From Spirosoma rhododendri (lineage in GTDB: Bacteria; Bacteroidota; Bacteroidia; Cytophagales; Spirosomataceae), in the NCBI RefSeq assembly GCF_012849055.1, contig NZ_CP051677.1, positions 3,921,001 through 3,985,000 of the forward strand: DNA of 64,000 nucleotides, given 5' to 3'. This document shows, in pieces, positions 9,801 to 18,531 of this stretch. The notes beneath the pieces are model-generated. The model was not told where the DNA came from. It saw nothing but the letters and a program-made list of their open reading frames with translations, and did no database searches. A program made the position numbers and the translations under genes. The stretch's first letter is position 1. Every line of letters starts with the position of its first letter.

Positions 9801-9928
9801 CTGGCAGAGGGTCGCACCAGCGGGGTTGGCGGAAGCCCGTTTGCCAGTAGCCCGTGACTCAGCAGGCAACCGGGCAACAGCCCGTAGAGCAGCGGTCGGG
9901 CCATTCGGTCGAATAGAAGGTGTTTCAT
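6827..9928 (-). CDS. SusC/RagA-family TonB-dependent outer-membrane receptor (PUL1)
   Basis: This 1033-aa protein is a TonB-driven glycan importer. After an N-terminal leader it has a carboxypeptidase-regulatory-like beta domain (about 55-130, ITVTGKVFADGT to FSYVGYAPQ), a TonB-box-like LNEVVVVGYGS near 134, and a plug domain with the SusC signature VLKDAAATAIYGNRAANGV. A long beta-barrel follows, ending in the aromatic LLLGLNVSF. Length and order are standard for SusC. It is the first gene of a minus-strand set with susD and the lyase-like gene. The substrate cannot be told from sequence. Confidence 0.96.
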   Translation of the reverse strand: MKHLLFDRMARPLLYGLLPGCLLSHGLLANGLPPTPLVRPSASNRSTWKTPVAEDITVTGKVFADGTNEALPGVSIVVDGTIVGTNTDANGEYRIKAPATGTLVFSYVGYAPQRVAVNNRSSINVLMVVDNKTLNEVVVVGYGSQSRKNLSSAITTIKPEDLNRGAIADVGQLLQGKIPGLNISSSGDPNTPAAVVLRGASTLNSSQGPFYVIDGVPGADISIIAPDDVASIDVLKDAAATAIYGNRAANGVIIVTTKRGKKGSMVVSYSGYAGVEQVSRRLNMMNAGQLRDFLTRNSLSFSPIDDKGADTDWQRAVERNNVISQNHNLSISGGTEHSTYNASINYYDKPGILQGSSLNRVIARLSVDQYALNDRLRFSLNVSNSNSNANNTPLRNNVLLQMINHLPVSPITNPDGSYFENYQNTGYFNPVAMVAHAKDNTKYNNLVGSFNTHVNLPFDLTYDLNLSYQNNTSLHGESYDSYYTQYNSANFYNNPDPPATHTILNFGTNGSALRNTYQTTRKVLETFLTWNRAFGDHSINAVLGYSYQGSVSGDGFQTSSTNFPVDNIGYNNFALSNPYAVSSYRVNFGADGIYQETKLISDFARLNYNYKEKYLFQGSIRRDGSSVFGANNQWGYFPAVGVAWRVSQEGFMANQSLFNDLKLRASYGVTGNSSGFNAYTAQTISGSLGTYYYNGVQTAAYGPTQASNPNLRWEKTATANLGLDFTILKGRVNGTLELYQKTTTGMIYSYRVNPVLVPVGSIVANGGDMQNRGVELSLSANLMRVGRFSWTSSLNLAHNSNKILSLTNPLFVGGDSVRITQPDGGGQTGSTLQILKAGMPLGQFFTLQYAGKNDKGVSQYLDRNGNVTTSPVIGADYYYSGNPQPKLLAGWTNTFRYGNLDLNIFIRGVFGNKIFNATRADLFRPSTAQYTNILVDAGTESIADVNSYRYSTRFIEDGSYVRLDNATLGYSFKKLGQYVKNLRVYATVNNAFVITKYTGIDPEVNQGGIAPGIDANNFYPKTRTLLLGLNVSF

Positions 9929-10026
9929 GGTACAGGATTTACGTAGTGTTATTTGCGCAGTCGATAAGTCAGTGATAATCTGAATGATGATTACAGGAAT
10001 TCGTAGCCAATTAATAGTAAGCGGTC

Positions 10027-10065
10027 ACGTTGTCCCCGACAGCTGGAAGCTGCCGGGGACAACGT
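10027..10065. repeat. Family D palindrome, short copy
   Basis: ACGTTGTCCCCGaCAGCT pairs with AGCTGCCGGGGACAACGT around a short loop. The same arms end the long copy at 43358-43488. Confidence 0.85.
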
Positions 10066-10235
10066 AACCTGCCAGTATAGATAATAGTCTGGTAGACAAC
10101 CATTTGCTACTAATAAGCTTTCCGTATAAGAAACGCACAGACCGTTTATACCCGGCCACAGCCGCCCTGAGCGGGGATTTATTTACGCAAACGTTTGACT
10201 TGGTGAGGACCGCGCGGGATCGAGTTGGGGCAAAC

Positions 10236-10264
10236 AAAAAAAGGCCGCACCAGATGGTGCGGCC
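10236..10264 (-). terminator. Rho-independent terminator of the 10343 gene
   Basis: A 9-bp perfect stem (GGCCGCACC/GGTGCGGCC, loop of 4) is followed on the minus strand by seven T. It lies about 80 nt after the stop codon. Confidence 0.85.
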
Positions 10265-10342
10265 AGGATCGATTCTATTCGTGTAGGTGGTGGTGATAGT
10301 GCGTCGACGCTATGTCGACGCAATGCCATGAGGCCAGTCAGC

Positions 10343-11362
10343 CTAGCCGTGGGTTTCTTTCGTATCGGTACCCAGCTTAGCACCGTAGCCCGACGCAATG
10401 ATACCCAGCAACAGACCGAAGAAACCAAAGATGGCCCCCTTCGACGCGGCCGATGCAGCACCGTCAGCCACCTGCCGGGTTTTTGCTTCGGCTTCCTTCT
10501 TCGTCTCTTCAAACTTAGCGGCAGCCTGCTTGTAGGTGTTGATCCAGTTGTCGACGATCTGCTCCGACTCGGCCCGGCTCTTGCCCGTCCGCTTCATCAC
10601 GACGTTAACAGCATCATCCCGGTCGACCTGGTTTACCGTTGCCTGACCCTGCTTGAACAGCTTGTCGAACAGACCACCAGCGAGATCGTCGGCTGCCTGT
10701 GGGTTTTCAGCCGCCTGCTTACCAGCCGATTCCGCCTGATTGCCAGCCTGCTCAGCCTTACGCTCCAGCCGGTCAGGGTTGAGGGCCGGATTTCCGGTTT
10801 GGCGCAGGACTTTATCGACTTCACCGCGCAGATCTTTCAGGTCGATGTTGTCGAGATTAATGCCGTTCTCTTTCAGTTGGCCTTTAACCACCTGACCCAG
10901 TTCTGGACCAGCGGCCGACGCTACCGAACCTGCTGCCGACCCTGCCGTGCGGACGATTCCGCCTACCAGCCGTCCGGCGCCACCGATGAGGCTACCGATC
11001 GTCGTAGTCAGGAAATAGATGGTCAGCAAGGTTACCAGTGCCCAGGTCAGTACGCCGTGGATGATGCCGTCGAAGGGGCGGGGCGAACTCGCCAGCCGAC
11101 CCGCTACCCAGCCGCCAGCCAGCAACGACAGCAGGCTGCTGATGATGTACCAGATGGCCGTACCGGTACCCAGCCCGGCCGTGGGGTTCTGCTCTTCCAT
11201 CGGGTCGATGGTGCCTAAGCCGATGCCCAGACCGAGCAGCGAAAGCAGCAATTGCAGGACGATTGCGATCAGCACACCGGCGAAGACGGCGCTCCAGGAA
11301 ATTCGTTTGACGAAGCCAGCCCGGCCATAGGCGGGGTTTGGGTAGAGTGGTTCACGTTCCAT
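10343..11362 (-). CDS. Conserved multi-pass membrane protein of unknown function
   Basis: The 339-aa protein has Gly/Leu-rich membrane segments at about 20-45, 72-92 and 100-125 (SWSAVFAGVLIAIVLQLLLS, LLSLLAGGWVAGRLA, VLTWALVTLLTIYFLTTTIG). A long charged, Ala/Gln-rich helical region (about 150-300) follows, then a last membrane segment (about 305-325, FGFFGLLLGIIASGYG). The N-terminal half resembles the small membrane proteins sometimes labelled PhnA-like or TIGR04086-like in databases, but I cannot assign a function. It has its own terminator and is probably monocistronic. Confidence 0.85.
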   Translation of the reverse strand: MEREPLYPNPAYGRAGFVKRISWSAVFAGVLIAIVLQLLLSLLGLGIGLGTIDPMEEQNPTAGLGTGTAIWYIISSLLSLLAGGWVAGRLASSPRPFDGIIHGVLTWALVTLLTIYFLTTTIGSLIGGAGRLVGGIVRTAGSAAGSVASAAGPELGQVVKGQLKENGINLDNIDLKDLRGEVDKVLRQTGNPALNPDRLERKAEQAGNQAESAGKQAAENPQAADDLAGGLFDKLFKQGQATVNQVDRDDAVNVVMKRTGKSRAESEQIVDNWINTYKQAAAKFEETKKEAEAKTRQVADGAASAASKGAIFGFFGLLLGIIASGYGAKLGTDTKETHG

Positions 11363-11620
11363 TTTTGTACGGATTGTTGGTGAATTGTTGAGTAAAAAAA
11401 CTAAGTAATTGCTTGTGTGAATTAGTAAACGAACCGTGTACAGCTCATTTTGTTACAAGATGAGGTGGAGTTTTATACATTGATAATCAGTAAACATTTC
11501 TATCGGGTGACTAGGGTAAAACTATTTTTATTACTTAGGTAATGGCGGGGTAAGGCCGTCTTGCCCGGTGGTCGTTGGGGTGAATTGCACGTGGTTCGCC
11601 CCCTATCCCTGTGTTCGACG

Positions 11621-11628
11621 TATCTTTG
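11621..11628 (+). promoter_or_regulatory. -7 promoter element of corA
   Basis: TATCTTTG matches the Bacteroidota consensus TAnnTTTG exactly and lies 34 nt before the corA ATG. A -33 box is not obvious. Confidence 0.5.
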
Positions 11629-11662
11629 TGAGCAGACCATCCACTGACCGTCTGTCCGCTTT

Positions 11663-12784
11663 ATGACCAAACGCCGACGTATGCGTTCGGCCGAGAAAAC
11701 GCTCGGCACCTCGCCCGGTACGCTGACTTACGTTGGCGACGATATTCAGCACGCGACCCGAATCAAACGCATCGATTACAATACGGATACGTATCATATC
11801 GATGACAACAGCAAGCTCAGTCAGTGCCAGCCCCCCGACGAGCAGGCGCCGGTTATTCACTGGGTCGACGTCGATGGGATTCACGAACCGCAGGTGGTGT
11901 CGGGTATCGGGCAGCGGTATCACCTCCACCCGCTGCTGCTGGAAGACGTCGTCAATACGGACCAGAAACCCAAAATCGACTTCTACGATGAGATGACCGA
12001 TACCAGCCCGAGCCCGATGCCGGGGAGCGGGCCGGTGATCTTCGTGACGTTGAAGATGCTGCACCACCACCGGGCGCAGCCAGATGTCGACATGGAGCAC
12101 GTCAGTCTGGTGCTGGGCCGTAATTTTCTGGTATCGTTTCAGGAAGAGCGTACAAAGGATATTTTCGAGCCGGTGATCGACCGGATTAAGGCGTCGGCGG
12201 GCAAGACCCGGCGCAGCGGCCCCGATTACCTGCTCTACGCCCTGCTGGACCTGATTGTCGACCATTACCTGGTGCTGACCGAGTACATTGGCGAGCGTAT
12301 GGATAAGCTGGAGGAGGTGATCGTGAAGGAGCGGGCCGGGCAGCAGACCCTAACCGAACTGTACAACCTCAAGCGCGAGCTGGCCCACATGCGCCGGGTT
12401 GTGAACCCCACGCGCGACATCGTGGGGGCGCTGCTGCGCGAAGACTCGGAACTGATAAAACCGACGACGATACCGTACCTGCGCGACCTGGCCGACCACA
12501 TCAACCAGACCCTCGAAACGCTCGACGCGTACCGGGAAGGCGTGTCGGGACTGATGGACGTGTACTACTCCATCGTGAACAACCGCATGAACACCGTGAT
12601 GAAAACGCTGACCATCGTCTCGGCGATTTTCATTCCACTGACGTTTATCGTGGGTGTTTACGGGATGAATTTCGAGTTTATGCCCGAACTGAAGTCCCCG
12701 CACGGGTATTTCTACGTCTGGGGGCTGATGATCCTTATCGCCATCGGCGAAGTAATTTATTTCAAACGGCGCGGCTGGATGTAG
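11663..12784 (+). CDS. corA: CorA-type magnesium/cobalt transporter
   Basis: CorA forms a pentameric Mg2+ channel in the inner membrane. This 373-aa protein has the large cytoplasmic alpha/beta and helical region, then two C-terminal membrane helices. The first ends with the signature Tyr-Gly-Met-Asn (VGVYGMNFEFMPEL, near residue 335), and the last is at about 350-368, followed by a short basic tail. The ATG start gives a basic N-terminus. The fused murF-alr gene starts 15 nt downstream, so the two are likely co-transcribed. Confidence 0.96.
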   Translation: MTKRRRMRSAEKTLGTSPGTLTYVGDDIQHATRIKRIDYNTDTYHIDDNSKLSQCQPPDEQAPVIHWVDVDGIHEPQVVSGIGQRYHLHPLLLEDVVNTDQKPKIDFYDEMTDTSPSPMPGSGPVIFVTLKMLHHHRAQPDVDMEHVSLVLGRNFLVSFQEERTKDIFEPVIDRIKASAGKTRRSGPDYLLYALLDLIVDHYLVLTEYIGERMDKLEEVIVKERAGQQTLTELYNLKRELAHMRRVVNPTRDIVGALLREDSELIKPTTIPYLRDLADHINQTLETLDAYREGVSGLMDVYYSIVNNRMNTVMKTLTIVSAIFIPLTFIVGVYGMNFEFMPELKSPHGYFYVWGLMILIAIGEVIYFKRRGWM

Positions 12785-12799
12785 CGACGCGTCCTGTTT

Positions 12800-15253
12800 A
12801 TGACTACCCTTTCAACCCAACACATCCGTCCGCGCTGGCTGACCGATTCCCGGCAGGCTACCGGCGACAATAGCCAATCAGTGTTCTTTGCCATTCGGGG
12901 GGAACACCACGACGGCCACGCGTTCATCGGCAACCTCTATGACCGGGGTGTCCGGCAGTTTGTGATCGAACGCAGTGCGCTGACACCCGACCGACGCGCC
13001 GAACTGACGCGTTACGCCGATGCGGAATTTATTGAAGTCGACAGCAGTCTGACACTGTTGCAGCAACTGGCCACCGAGCACCGGCGCTTGTTTCCGCTGC
13101 CCGTCATCGGCATTACGGGCAGCAACGGCAAGACCATCGTGAAGGAATGGCTGGCGCAGCTGCTGGCCGACGACTACGTGATTGCCAAAAGCCCGCGCAG
13201 CTACAACTCGCAGCTGGGCGTGCCGCTGTCGGTGCGCGAACTGGGCGAGCGCCATACGCTGGGCATCTTTGAAGCGGGCATTTCGCGGCCCCACGAGATG
13301 CAGACGCTGGAGCCGATTATTCAGCCGACCATCGGCATTTTTACTAACATCGGCCCGGCGCACGACGAAGGGTTTCGGAGTCGGAAACAGAAGATTGCCG
13401 AAAAACTGCGCCTGTTCGTCCATGCCGACACGCTGATTTACTGCGCCGATCAGACTGACGTTGCCGACGAGGTCAGGATGCTGCTCAAAGCCGTAAATCC
13501 CGGCATCCGGCTCGTAACCTGGTCGCTCAATGGCAACGACGCGACCTACCGCGCTACGCTGACCGGCACCCGGCTGACCCTGACGGCGGTCAAGGTCGAA
13601 CGCCCTGCGATTGAGGTAGATGTTCCATTTACGGATGCGGCATCGGTCGAAAACCTGCTGCACTGTCTGGTGGCGGTACAAACGATTCATCCGCTGACGG
13701 CCTCGACCCTCGACCGGCGGCTGAAACGGTTGCGCCCGGTGTCGATGCGGCTGGAACAGAAAGAAGGTATCGGCAACAGCGTGTTGATCGACGATTCGTA
13801 CAGCAACGACCTCGCCGGGCTGCAACTGGCGCTGCGGTTTATGAATCAGCAGCGGAGCCGCGACCGGCGCGTGCTGATTCTGTCGGACGTGCTGCAATCG
13901 GGCCTGCCCGACGACGACCTGTACGCGCAGATTGCCGATCAGGTGCACAACGCCGAAATCAGTTTGTTTGTGGGCGTCGGTCCCGTCTTGAGTCGCCACC
14001 GCGATCTGTTCCCGCCCGACAGCCTGTTCTACGAATCGACGGCGCAGTGGCTGGCCGAGTTTCCGGTCGATCGGGTGCACGAAAGCGTGGTGCTGGTAAA
14101 GGGCGCGCGGACGTATGCGTTCGAGCAGATCGTCAACCGGCTGCAACGCAAAGTACACGGCACCCGGCTTGAAATTGACCTCGACGCGCTGACGCACAAC
14201 CTCAACTACTACCGGGAAAAGGTTGGTCCGGCCACGAAAATCATGGTGATGGTCAAGGCGTTTGCCTACGGTAGCGGGAGTGCCGAAGTGGCGCAGCTGC
14301 TGCAATACCACCGCGTCGATTACCTGGCCGTGGCCTACGCCGACGAGGGCGTGACACTCCGGCAAAACGGCGTGACGCTGCCGATTATGGTGATGAACCC
14401 GTCGCCCGAAACCTTCCCGGTGCTACTCGATTACCAGCTACAGCCCGAACTCTACAGTCAGTCGCTACTGACCGACTGGGGGCGTTTTGCCGGAGAAAGT
14501 AAGGGTGACGTACCGCCGATTCACCTGAAAATTGATACGGGTATGCACCGGTTGGGCTTCTTGGAAAGCGAACTGCCCGCCCTGATCGATTACCTGACGG
14601 CGCACCCTACATTGCACGTAGAAACCGTATTCAGCCACCTCGCCGGGGCCGACGAAGCGCAGTTCAACAACTTCTCAACGCAGCAGTACGACACGTTTAT
14701 CCGCTGTACGGACGCGCTCCAAACCGGACTCGGCTACCTCCCGACGCGCCACCTGCTCAATTCGGCGGGGATCGTACGTTTTCCGAATTTTCGGCTCGAT
14801 ATGGTCCGGCTGGGTATCGGTCTGTACGGCGTTGAGTCGAGCGGCATTGAGTCGTCGGCAGTGCGGCCGGTCGGAACCCTCAAAACGGTGGTAAGTCAGG
14901 TGAAGACCATTCCGGTAGGGGAGTCGGTGGGGTACAGCCGCAGCGGGCAGCTCAACCATACGGCGCAGATTGCCACTATCGCCATCGGGTACGCCGACGG
15001 CTTCGACCGGCGGCTGGGGAACGGCGTCGGCGCGGTCTGGATCAACGGGCATCGCTGCCCCACGGTCGGCAACGTCTGCATGGACATGACGATGGTCGAC
15101 GCGACGAATGTGCCGGTCGTAGCTGGCGATGATGCCGTCATCTTCGGCCCCGACCAGCCCATCAGCGGCCTGGCGAAGCAAATCGGCACCATCCCCTACG
15201 AAATCCTGACCGGCGTCAGCGAGCGCGTCAAACGGGTGTTTTTTAAGGAGTAG
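12800..15253 (+). CDS. murF-alr: Bifunctional UDP-MurNAc-tripeptide:D-Ala-D-Ala ligase / alanine racemase
   Basis: One 817-aa chain joins two peptidoglycan-precursor enzymes. Residues 1-450 are MurF, with the ATP loop GITGSNGKT and a Mur ligase C-terminal domain; it adds D-Ala-D-Ala to the UDP-MurNAc-tripeptide. From about 455 on it is alanine racemase: a fold-III PLP barrel with Lys in VMVKAFAYGSG, then the C-terminal beta domain with VGYSRSG, IGYADGFDRR and NVCMDMTMVD. It therefore makes D-Ala from L-Ala and also uses the dipeptide. This fusion is common in Bacteroidota. No frameshift is seen at the join. Confidence 0.97.
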   Translation: MTTLSTQHIRPRWLTDSRQATGDNSQSVFFAIRGEHHDGHAFIGNLYDRGVRQFVIERSALTPDRRAELTRYADAEFIEVDSSLTLLQQLATEHRRLFPLPVIGITGSNGKTIVKEWLAQLLADDYVIAKSPRSYNSQLGVPLSVRELGERHTLGIFEAGISRPHEMQTLEPIIQPTIGIFTNIGPAHDEGFRSRKQKIAEKLRLFVHADTLIYCADQTDVADEVRMLLKAVNPGIRLVTWSLNGNDATYRATLTGTRLTLTAVKVERPAIEVDVPFTDAASVENLLHCLVAVQTIHPLTASTLDRRLKRLRPVSMRLEQKEGIGNSVLIDDSYSNDLAGLQLALRFMNQQRSRDRRVLILSDVLQSGLPDDDLYAQIADQVHNAEISLFVGVGPVLSRHRDLFPPDSLFYESTAQWLAEFPVDRVHESVVLVKGARTYAFEQIVNRLQRKVHGTRLEIDLDALTHNLNYYREKVGPATKIMVMVKAFAYGSGSAEVAQLLQYHRVDYLAVAYADEGVTLRQNGVTLPIMVMNPSPETFPVLLDYQLQPELYSQSLLTDWGRFAGESKGDVPPIHLKIDTGMHRLGFLESELPALIDYLTAHPTLHVETVFSHLAGADEAQFNNFSTQQYDTFIRCTDALQTGLGYLPTRHLLNSAGIVRFPNFRLDMVRLGIGLYGVESSGIESSAVRPVGTLKTVVSQVKTIPVGESVGYSRSGQLNHTAQIATIAIGYADGFDRRLGNGVGAVWINGHRCPTVGNVCMDMTMVDATNVPVVAGDDAVIFGPDQPISGLAKQIGTIPYEILTGVSERVKRVFFKE

Positions 15254-15337
15254 TTTAAGGTTTACAGTTCAATGTTTAACGTTGGCTGCCGCGAGCCGTG
15301 TAGCTAACGTTAAACATTGAACCACAAACCTTAAACC
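15254..15337. repeat. Family B inverted repeat, copy 2
   Basis: Arms 15254-15283 (TTTAAGGTTTACAGTTCAAT...) and 15306-15336 are largely complementary. It lies between the converging murF-alr and Uma2 genes and may serve as a bidirectional terminator. Confidence 0.8.
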
Positions 15338-15340
15338 ATC

Positions 15341-15901
15341 TTAACTGGCTGGTACAGAAGGTGCAAACAGTGTGTTGACGCTGATAGTGAAGTCGGGGAG
15401 AACGGGGCTAGCCATACAAAAATCGTAGTCGAGGCAGATCGTGACTTGCTTGCGGGACGTGTAGACGTACACGACCTCGTGTTCGGGTAGAATGCTCCAG
15501 ACGACCTGTACGCCTGCTTTGAAGTACTCCGCAATCTTTTCTTCGATTCGATAGGCCAGATCGCTTTCCGAAATAACTTCAATGACGAATGCCGGAATAA
15601 CGTCTTCGCCGTTTCGGCCAGCCTGTATTTGATCTTTGGTAAAATAAGCAATATCAGGCCGACGCATCTGAATGGTTGTCAGCATGACATCGGGTTCAGC
15701 CATGAGCGTACCAATCGTATAATACCCCTTCTCGATGAAAAGGGTGTTGAGTACGTCGTAGATGTAGTATTGCTTTTTCTTCATGCCTGAAAATCGGATC
15801 AGTTCCCCGTCGTTCCACTCGTATTTAAAACCGTCCGTCGGTTCCCAGTCGAGAAACTGGTCGAGTGTATGTGGAAGTGCCGCCGATGTTGTCTGAATCA
15901 T
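15341..15901 (-). CDS. Uma2-family (DUF820) putative endonuclease
   Basis: The 186-aa protein has the PD-(D/E)XK-like order of this family: RRPDIAYF (Asp), FVIEVISESD (Glu-Val-Ile-Ser) and a following Lys helix (EEKIAEYFKAGV), then a WSILPEHEVVYVY strand region. Uma2 proteins are predicted restriction-like nucleases with no known cellular role, usually present in several copies per genome. A second, divergent copy is at 32694-33365. The gene stands alone between a family B repeat and the divergent DinB gene. Confidence 0.9.
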   Translation of the reverse strand: MIQTTSAALPHTLDQFLDWEPTDGFKYEWNDGELIRFSGMKKKQYYIYDVLNTLFIEKGYYTIGTLMAEPDVMLTTIQMRRPDIAYFTKDQIQAGRNGEDVIPAFVIEVISESDLAYRIEEKIAEYFKAGVQVVWSILPEHEVVYVYTSRKQVTICLDYDFCMASPVLPDFTISVNTLFAPSVPAS

Positions 15902-16060
15902 AGCGTTGCTGTTTGCTTACGAACATACGAAAAACGCCCGGTAAAACGGCGTCGTTCGATAGGGGTAATCTTTCTTGTTGAAAGACTGTCCCAAACCACT
16001 CACATCGTTTGCCTGGAATCTTTGTCTGTGCTACGTCGGCGGTTCTGTGGATAGGGCAGG

Positions 16061-16091
16061 TTGCCAGCGTCGAAATTACCCCGCACCTTTG
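16061..16091 (+). promoter_or_regulatory. Candidate promoter of the DinB-family gene
   Basis: TTG (16061-16063), a 20-nt spacer, then CACCTTTG (16084-16091), one mismatch from TAnnTTTG, 25 nt before the ATG. Confidence 0.4.
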
Positions 16092-16116
16092 CTGCTGTGT
16101 AACCAACCAATCGACT

Positions 16117-16647
16117 ATGAAGAAAACTACCCTTATTTCGATGATTGCCCTGCTGTTGGGCTTCGTTCAGTTTGCACAGGCGCAGACCACGGACGAGACA
16201 GTAAAAGAGTGGGAGCGGGCCAAAGCCTACACCAAAGAATACCTGGACGCGATGCCCGAAGCGGGTTACGCGCTCAAGCCCACACCGGAGATGCGGTCCT
16301 TCGCCGAACAGATGCTTCACCTGGCTGGTGCCAACTACGGATTTGGAGCGGGAGCCACCGGCCAGAAAAGTCCCGATGGCATGGGCGAACTGGAAAAAGC
16401 GACGACCGACAAATCGAAGGCTAACATCACCAAACTGGTGCTGGCCAGTTACGATTTCGTTATTGACGGGGTGAAGAAAATGACGCCCGCGCAACTGGCG
16501 GAGCAAACGAAACTGTTCGGCCGCTTCGAGATGACGAAGGCAACGGCCCTTGCCAAAGCGTTTGAGCATCAGACGCACCACCGCGGGCAAACGACGGTGT
16601 ACATTCGGCTGGCTGGTGCCAAACCACCCCAGGAGAAGTTGTTCTAA
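16117..16647 (+). CDS. Exported DinB-family protein
   Basis: I use the ATG at 16117, which puts a clean signal peptide (ISMIALLLGFVQFAQAQ) at the N-terminus. A start at 16009 would bury it. The 176-aa product has the DinB/YfiT four-helix plan with metal-ligand histidines: His in QMLHLAGANYGF and the C-terminal HQTHHRGQTTVYIR. Such proteins bind a divalent metal, and some are thiol transferases. The role of this one is unknown. Export is unusual in DinB families at large but is seen in Bacteroidota. Confidence 0.9.
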   Translation: MKKTTLISMIALLLGFVQFAQAQTTDETVKEWERAKAYTKEYLDAMPEAGYALKPTPEMRSFAEQMLHLAGANYGFGAGATGQKSPDGMGELEKATTDKSKANITKLVLASYDFVIDGVKKMTPAQLAEQTKLFGRFEMTKATALAKAFEHQTHHRGQTTVYIRLAGAKPPQEKLF

Positions 16648-16658
16648 CAATCAGTTCT

Positions 16659-16710
16659 GGGCCTACCGTTTACAGCACTTCGTTGCACGATGGCTGTAAA
16701 CGGTAGGCCC
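16659..16710. terminator. Bidirectional terminator hairpin
   Basis: An 18-bp perfect stem (16659-16676 with 16693-16710, GGGCCTACCGTTTACAGC) lies between the converging DinB gene and the coiled-coil gene. There is no strong T-run on either side. Confidence 0.65.
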
Positions 16711-16728
16711 GTGTAGTACAAATGGGTC

Positions 16729-17397
16729 TTACGGCTTCTTTGCCTTTACCGCTTCGACGTTTGTTTTGCGGTTTTCGAGTTCGGTGAGAGCGCTGGCCTG
16801 CTCGGTTTTGTTTATTTCCACGTCCTTTGTGAGTTGTTCGAGCTGTTTGGCGTTTTCGTCCAGCCGTTTCAGCAGCCGCTCCTTTTCCTTGCCGTTCTGC
16901 TCAATGTCGCGTTGCAGCCGTTCCCCCGCCCGGACCGATTTCTGATGGGTCTGCTGCGCGTCGTTGAACCCGCCCTCCGCCGTGCGTACCTCCTGATTGT
17001 ACTGGCTCTGGCTGGCGAACGTTTTCAGCATGCTTTCGGCCGCTGAGTACCCCGGCGCTCCGGTCGTGACGAAGTTGCCGCCCCCCAGATCATACGCCAC
17101 AAAGATCGTGGCCTGGTTGCGCGACGTTTTGACCGTACTCATCAGGTTGATTGGCTCTGACGACACGTCTTTAACATCCGCGTTCGTGACGCGGTACGTA
17201 CCCCGCGACGAGGTGAGCCGTCCGTAGCTTTTTAGCTGATTTTCCCAGTCTTTTTCGATCTGCCGACCGTCGCCGGGTACGGTCAGAAACAGGCCCTGCG
17301 CTTTTGTTTTGTCAATGGTGCTTTCGCCCGAATAAACGGTCTGAGCCAGTAACGCGCCGGGTAGGGCGCAGAGCAATAAAAACAGGTAGTTGCGCAT
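16729..17397 (-). CDS. Exported coiled-coil protein of unknown function
   Basis: The 222-aa product starts with a signal peptide (YLFLLLCALPGALLAQ). Residues of about 25-130 look like a small alpha/beta domain. Residues of about 135-222 form one charged coiled coil (ERLQRDIEQNGKEKERLLKR and following heptads) that ends in Lys-Lys-Pro. I do not recognise the family. The stop lies 18 nt from the terminator hairpin, and the cysteine-synthase-like gene lies 29 nt upstream on the same strand. Confidence 0.85.
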   Translation of the reverse strand: MRNYLFLLLCALPGALLAQTVYSGESTIDKTKAQGLFLTVPGDGRQIEKDWENQLKSYGRLTSSRGTYRVTNADVKDVSSEPINLMSTVKTSRNQATIFVAYDLGGGNFVTTGAPGYSAAESMLKTFASQSQYNQEVRTAEGGFNDAQQTHQKSVRAGERLQRDIEQNGKEKERLLKRLDENAKQLEQLTKDVEINKTEQASALTELENRKTNVEAVKAKKP

Positions 17398-17426
17398 AGC
17401 GGTGGTTAGTTTGAGTTGAAACAGTA

Positions 17427-18496
17427 CTAAAAGACGCCCGGCCGGTTCATGGTCAGTCGGCTGATAGGGCGGTAATCGGTAAACTGAATGTCGGGCGAGA
17501 CGTAGCCGGGTTTAATCGGTTCGGCCTTCACCAGATCGGTGCTCAGGTACTTCTTGTTGCTGTCGCACAGAATCGTTACGACGCGGGCATCTGGCCCCAT
17601 CTCGCGTTGCAGGTTGATCGCCCCGATCAGGTTGGCTCCCGATGAAATGCCCACCGCCAGACCGAGGTGAATCGCCAGTTGCTGCGCCATCAGAATCGAG
17701 TCGCCGTCGCTGGCCTGCACTACCTTGTCAAGTTCGCCCAGTTTGAGAATGTCGGGAATAAACTCATCGAAAAAGCCCTGAATCCGGTGCGTACCGGTCT
17801 TGTAACCCACCGACAGCGTCGGCGACTCAGCCGGTTCGAGCGGGTGAATCCGAATGTCAGCCCGGCGCGATTTGAGGTAACGACCCACACCCATCACCGT
17901 GCCGCCCGTTCCGACGCCCGCCACGAACGCATCAGGCGTAATGTCGACGCTTTGCAGTTGCAGCCAGATTTCCTTGCCCGTCGTCAGGCGGTGGGCTTCG
18001 GCGTTGTACTGATTGGCAAACTGGCGCGGCAGAAATACCGTCGGGTCGCTGGCGGCCAACTCTTCTGACCGGCGAATGGCCCCCAGAAAACCGCCTTCCT
18101 CTTTAGTGAACAAGACAATGTCGGCCCCCAGACTGCGGATAATATCGATCCGCTCCTGACTGATACCGGCGGGCATGATGATCGTAACGGGGTGACCGAG
18201 TGCGCGCCCCACGGCGGCAAACGCAATGCCCGAACTGCCGCTGGTCGCTTCCACAATGCGGTTGCCCGGCTGAATATGCCCCTGCTGATAAGCCTGATGC
18301 AGCACGTGCAGTGCCATCCGGTCTTTCATGCTGCCCGTCAGATTGTAGTGCTCGCACTTGACGTAGAGCGAGCGCGGTGCCCCCGGTCGGTGTAGAACAG
18401 TTCGAGCATGGGCGTATTGCCGACCAGATGCCAGAGGTGTTCAAACTTCTCGCTCGTCCGGGCGGGGAGATCAGTACGTTCGGTGGTTGCTTGCAT
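17427..18496 (-). pseudogene. PLP-dependent cysteine-synthase-family enzyme, frameshifted in a G-run
   Basis: Fold-II PLP enzymes of this family make cysteine or related amino acids by beta-replacement. The ATG at 18496 gives MQATTERTDLPARTSEKFEH and then LVGNTPMLELFYTDRG. At five C (18380-18384) the frame must shift by one base to continue as PRSLYVKCEHYNLTGSMKDR, which contains the PLP lysine. Later come TSGSSGIAFA, GTGGTVMGVGRYL and VGISSGANLIGA, so the rest is intact. With one C added the protein is 356 aa. The intact reading from 18329 alone lacks the start of the active site. It may be a pseudogene or a homopolymer error. Confidence 0.88.
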
Positions 18497-18531
18497 GCTG
18501 ATGAGTAAAGTGCCTCAACGAAGGTGGTGAC

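Larger units (their letters stand above)
9929..10342. other. Intergenic region between PUL1 and the membrane-protein gene
   Basis: This holds the susC upstream region (no clear promoter seen), a family D palindrome at 10027-10065, and the terminator of the gene at 10343. I see no protein-coding or RNA gene in it. Confidence 0.7.

Noticed and set aside
12878..14365. 495-aa open frame antisense to murF-alr
   Set aside because: It lies wholly inside the well-supported murF-alr gene on the other strand, has no family features, and is an effect of the high G+C.
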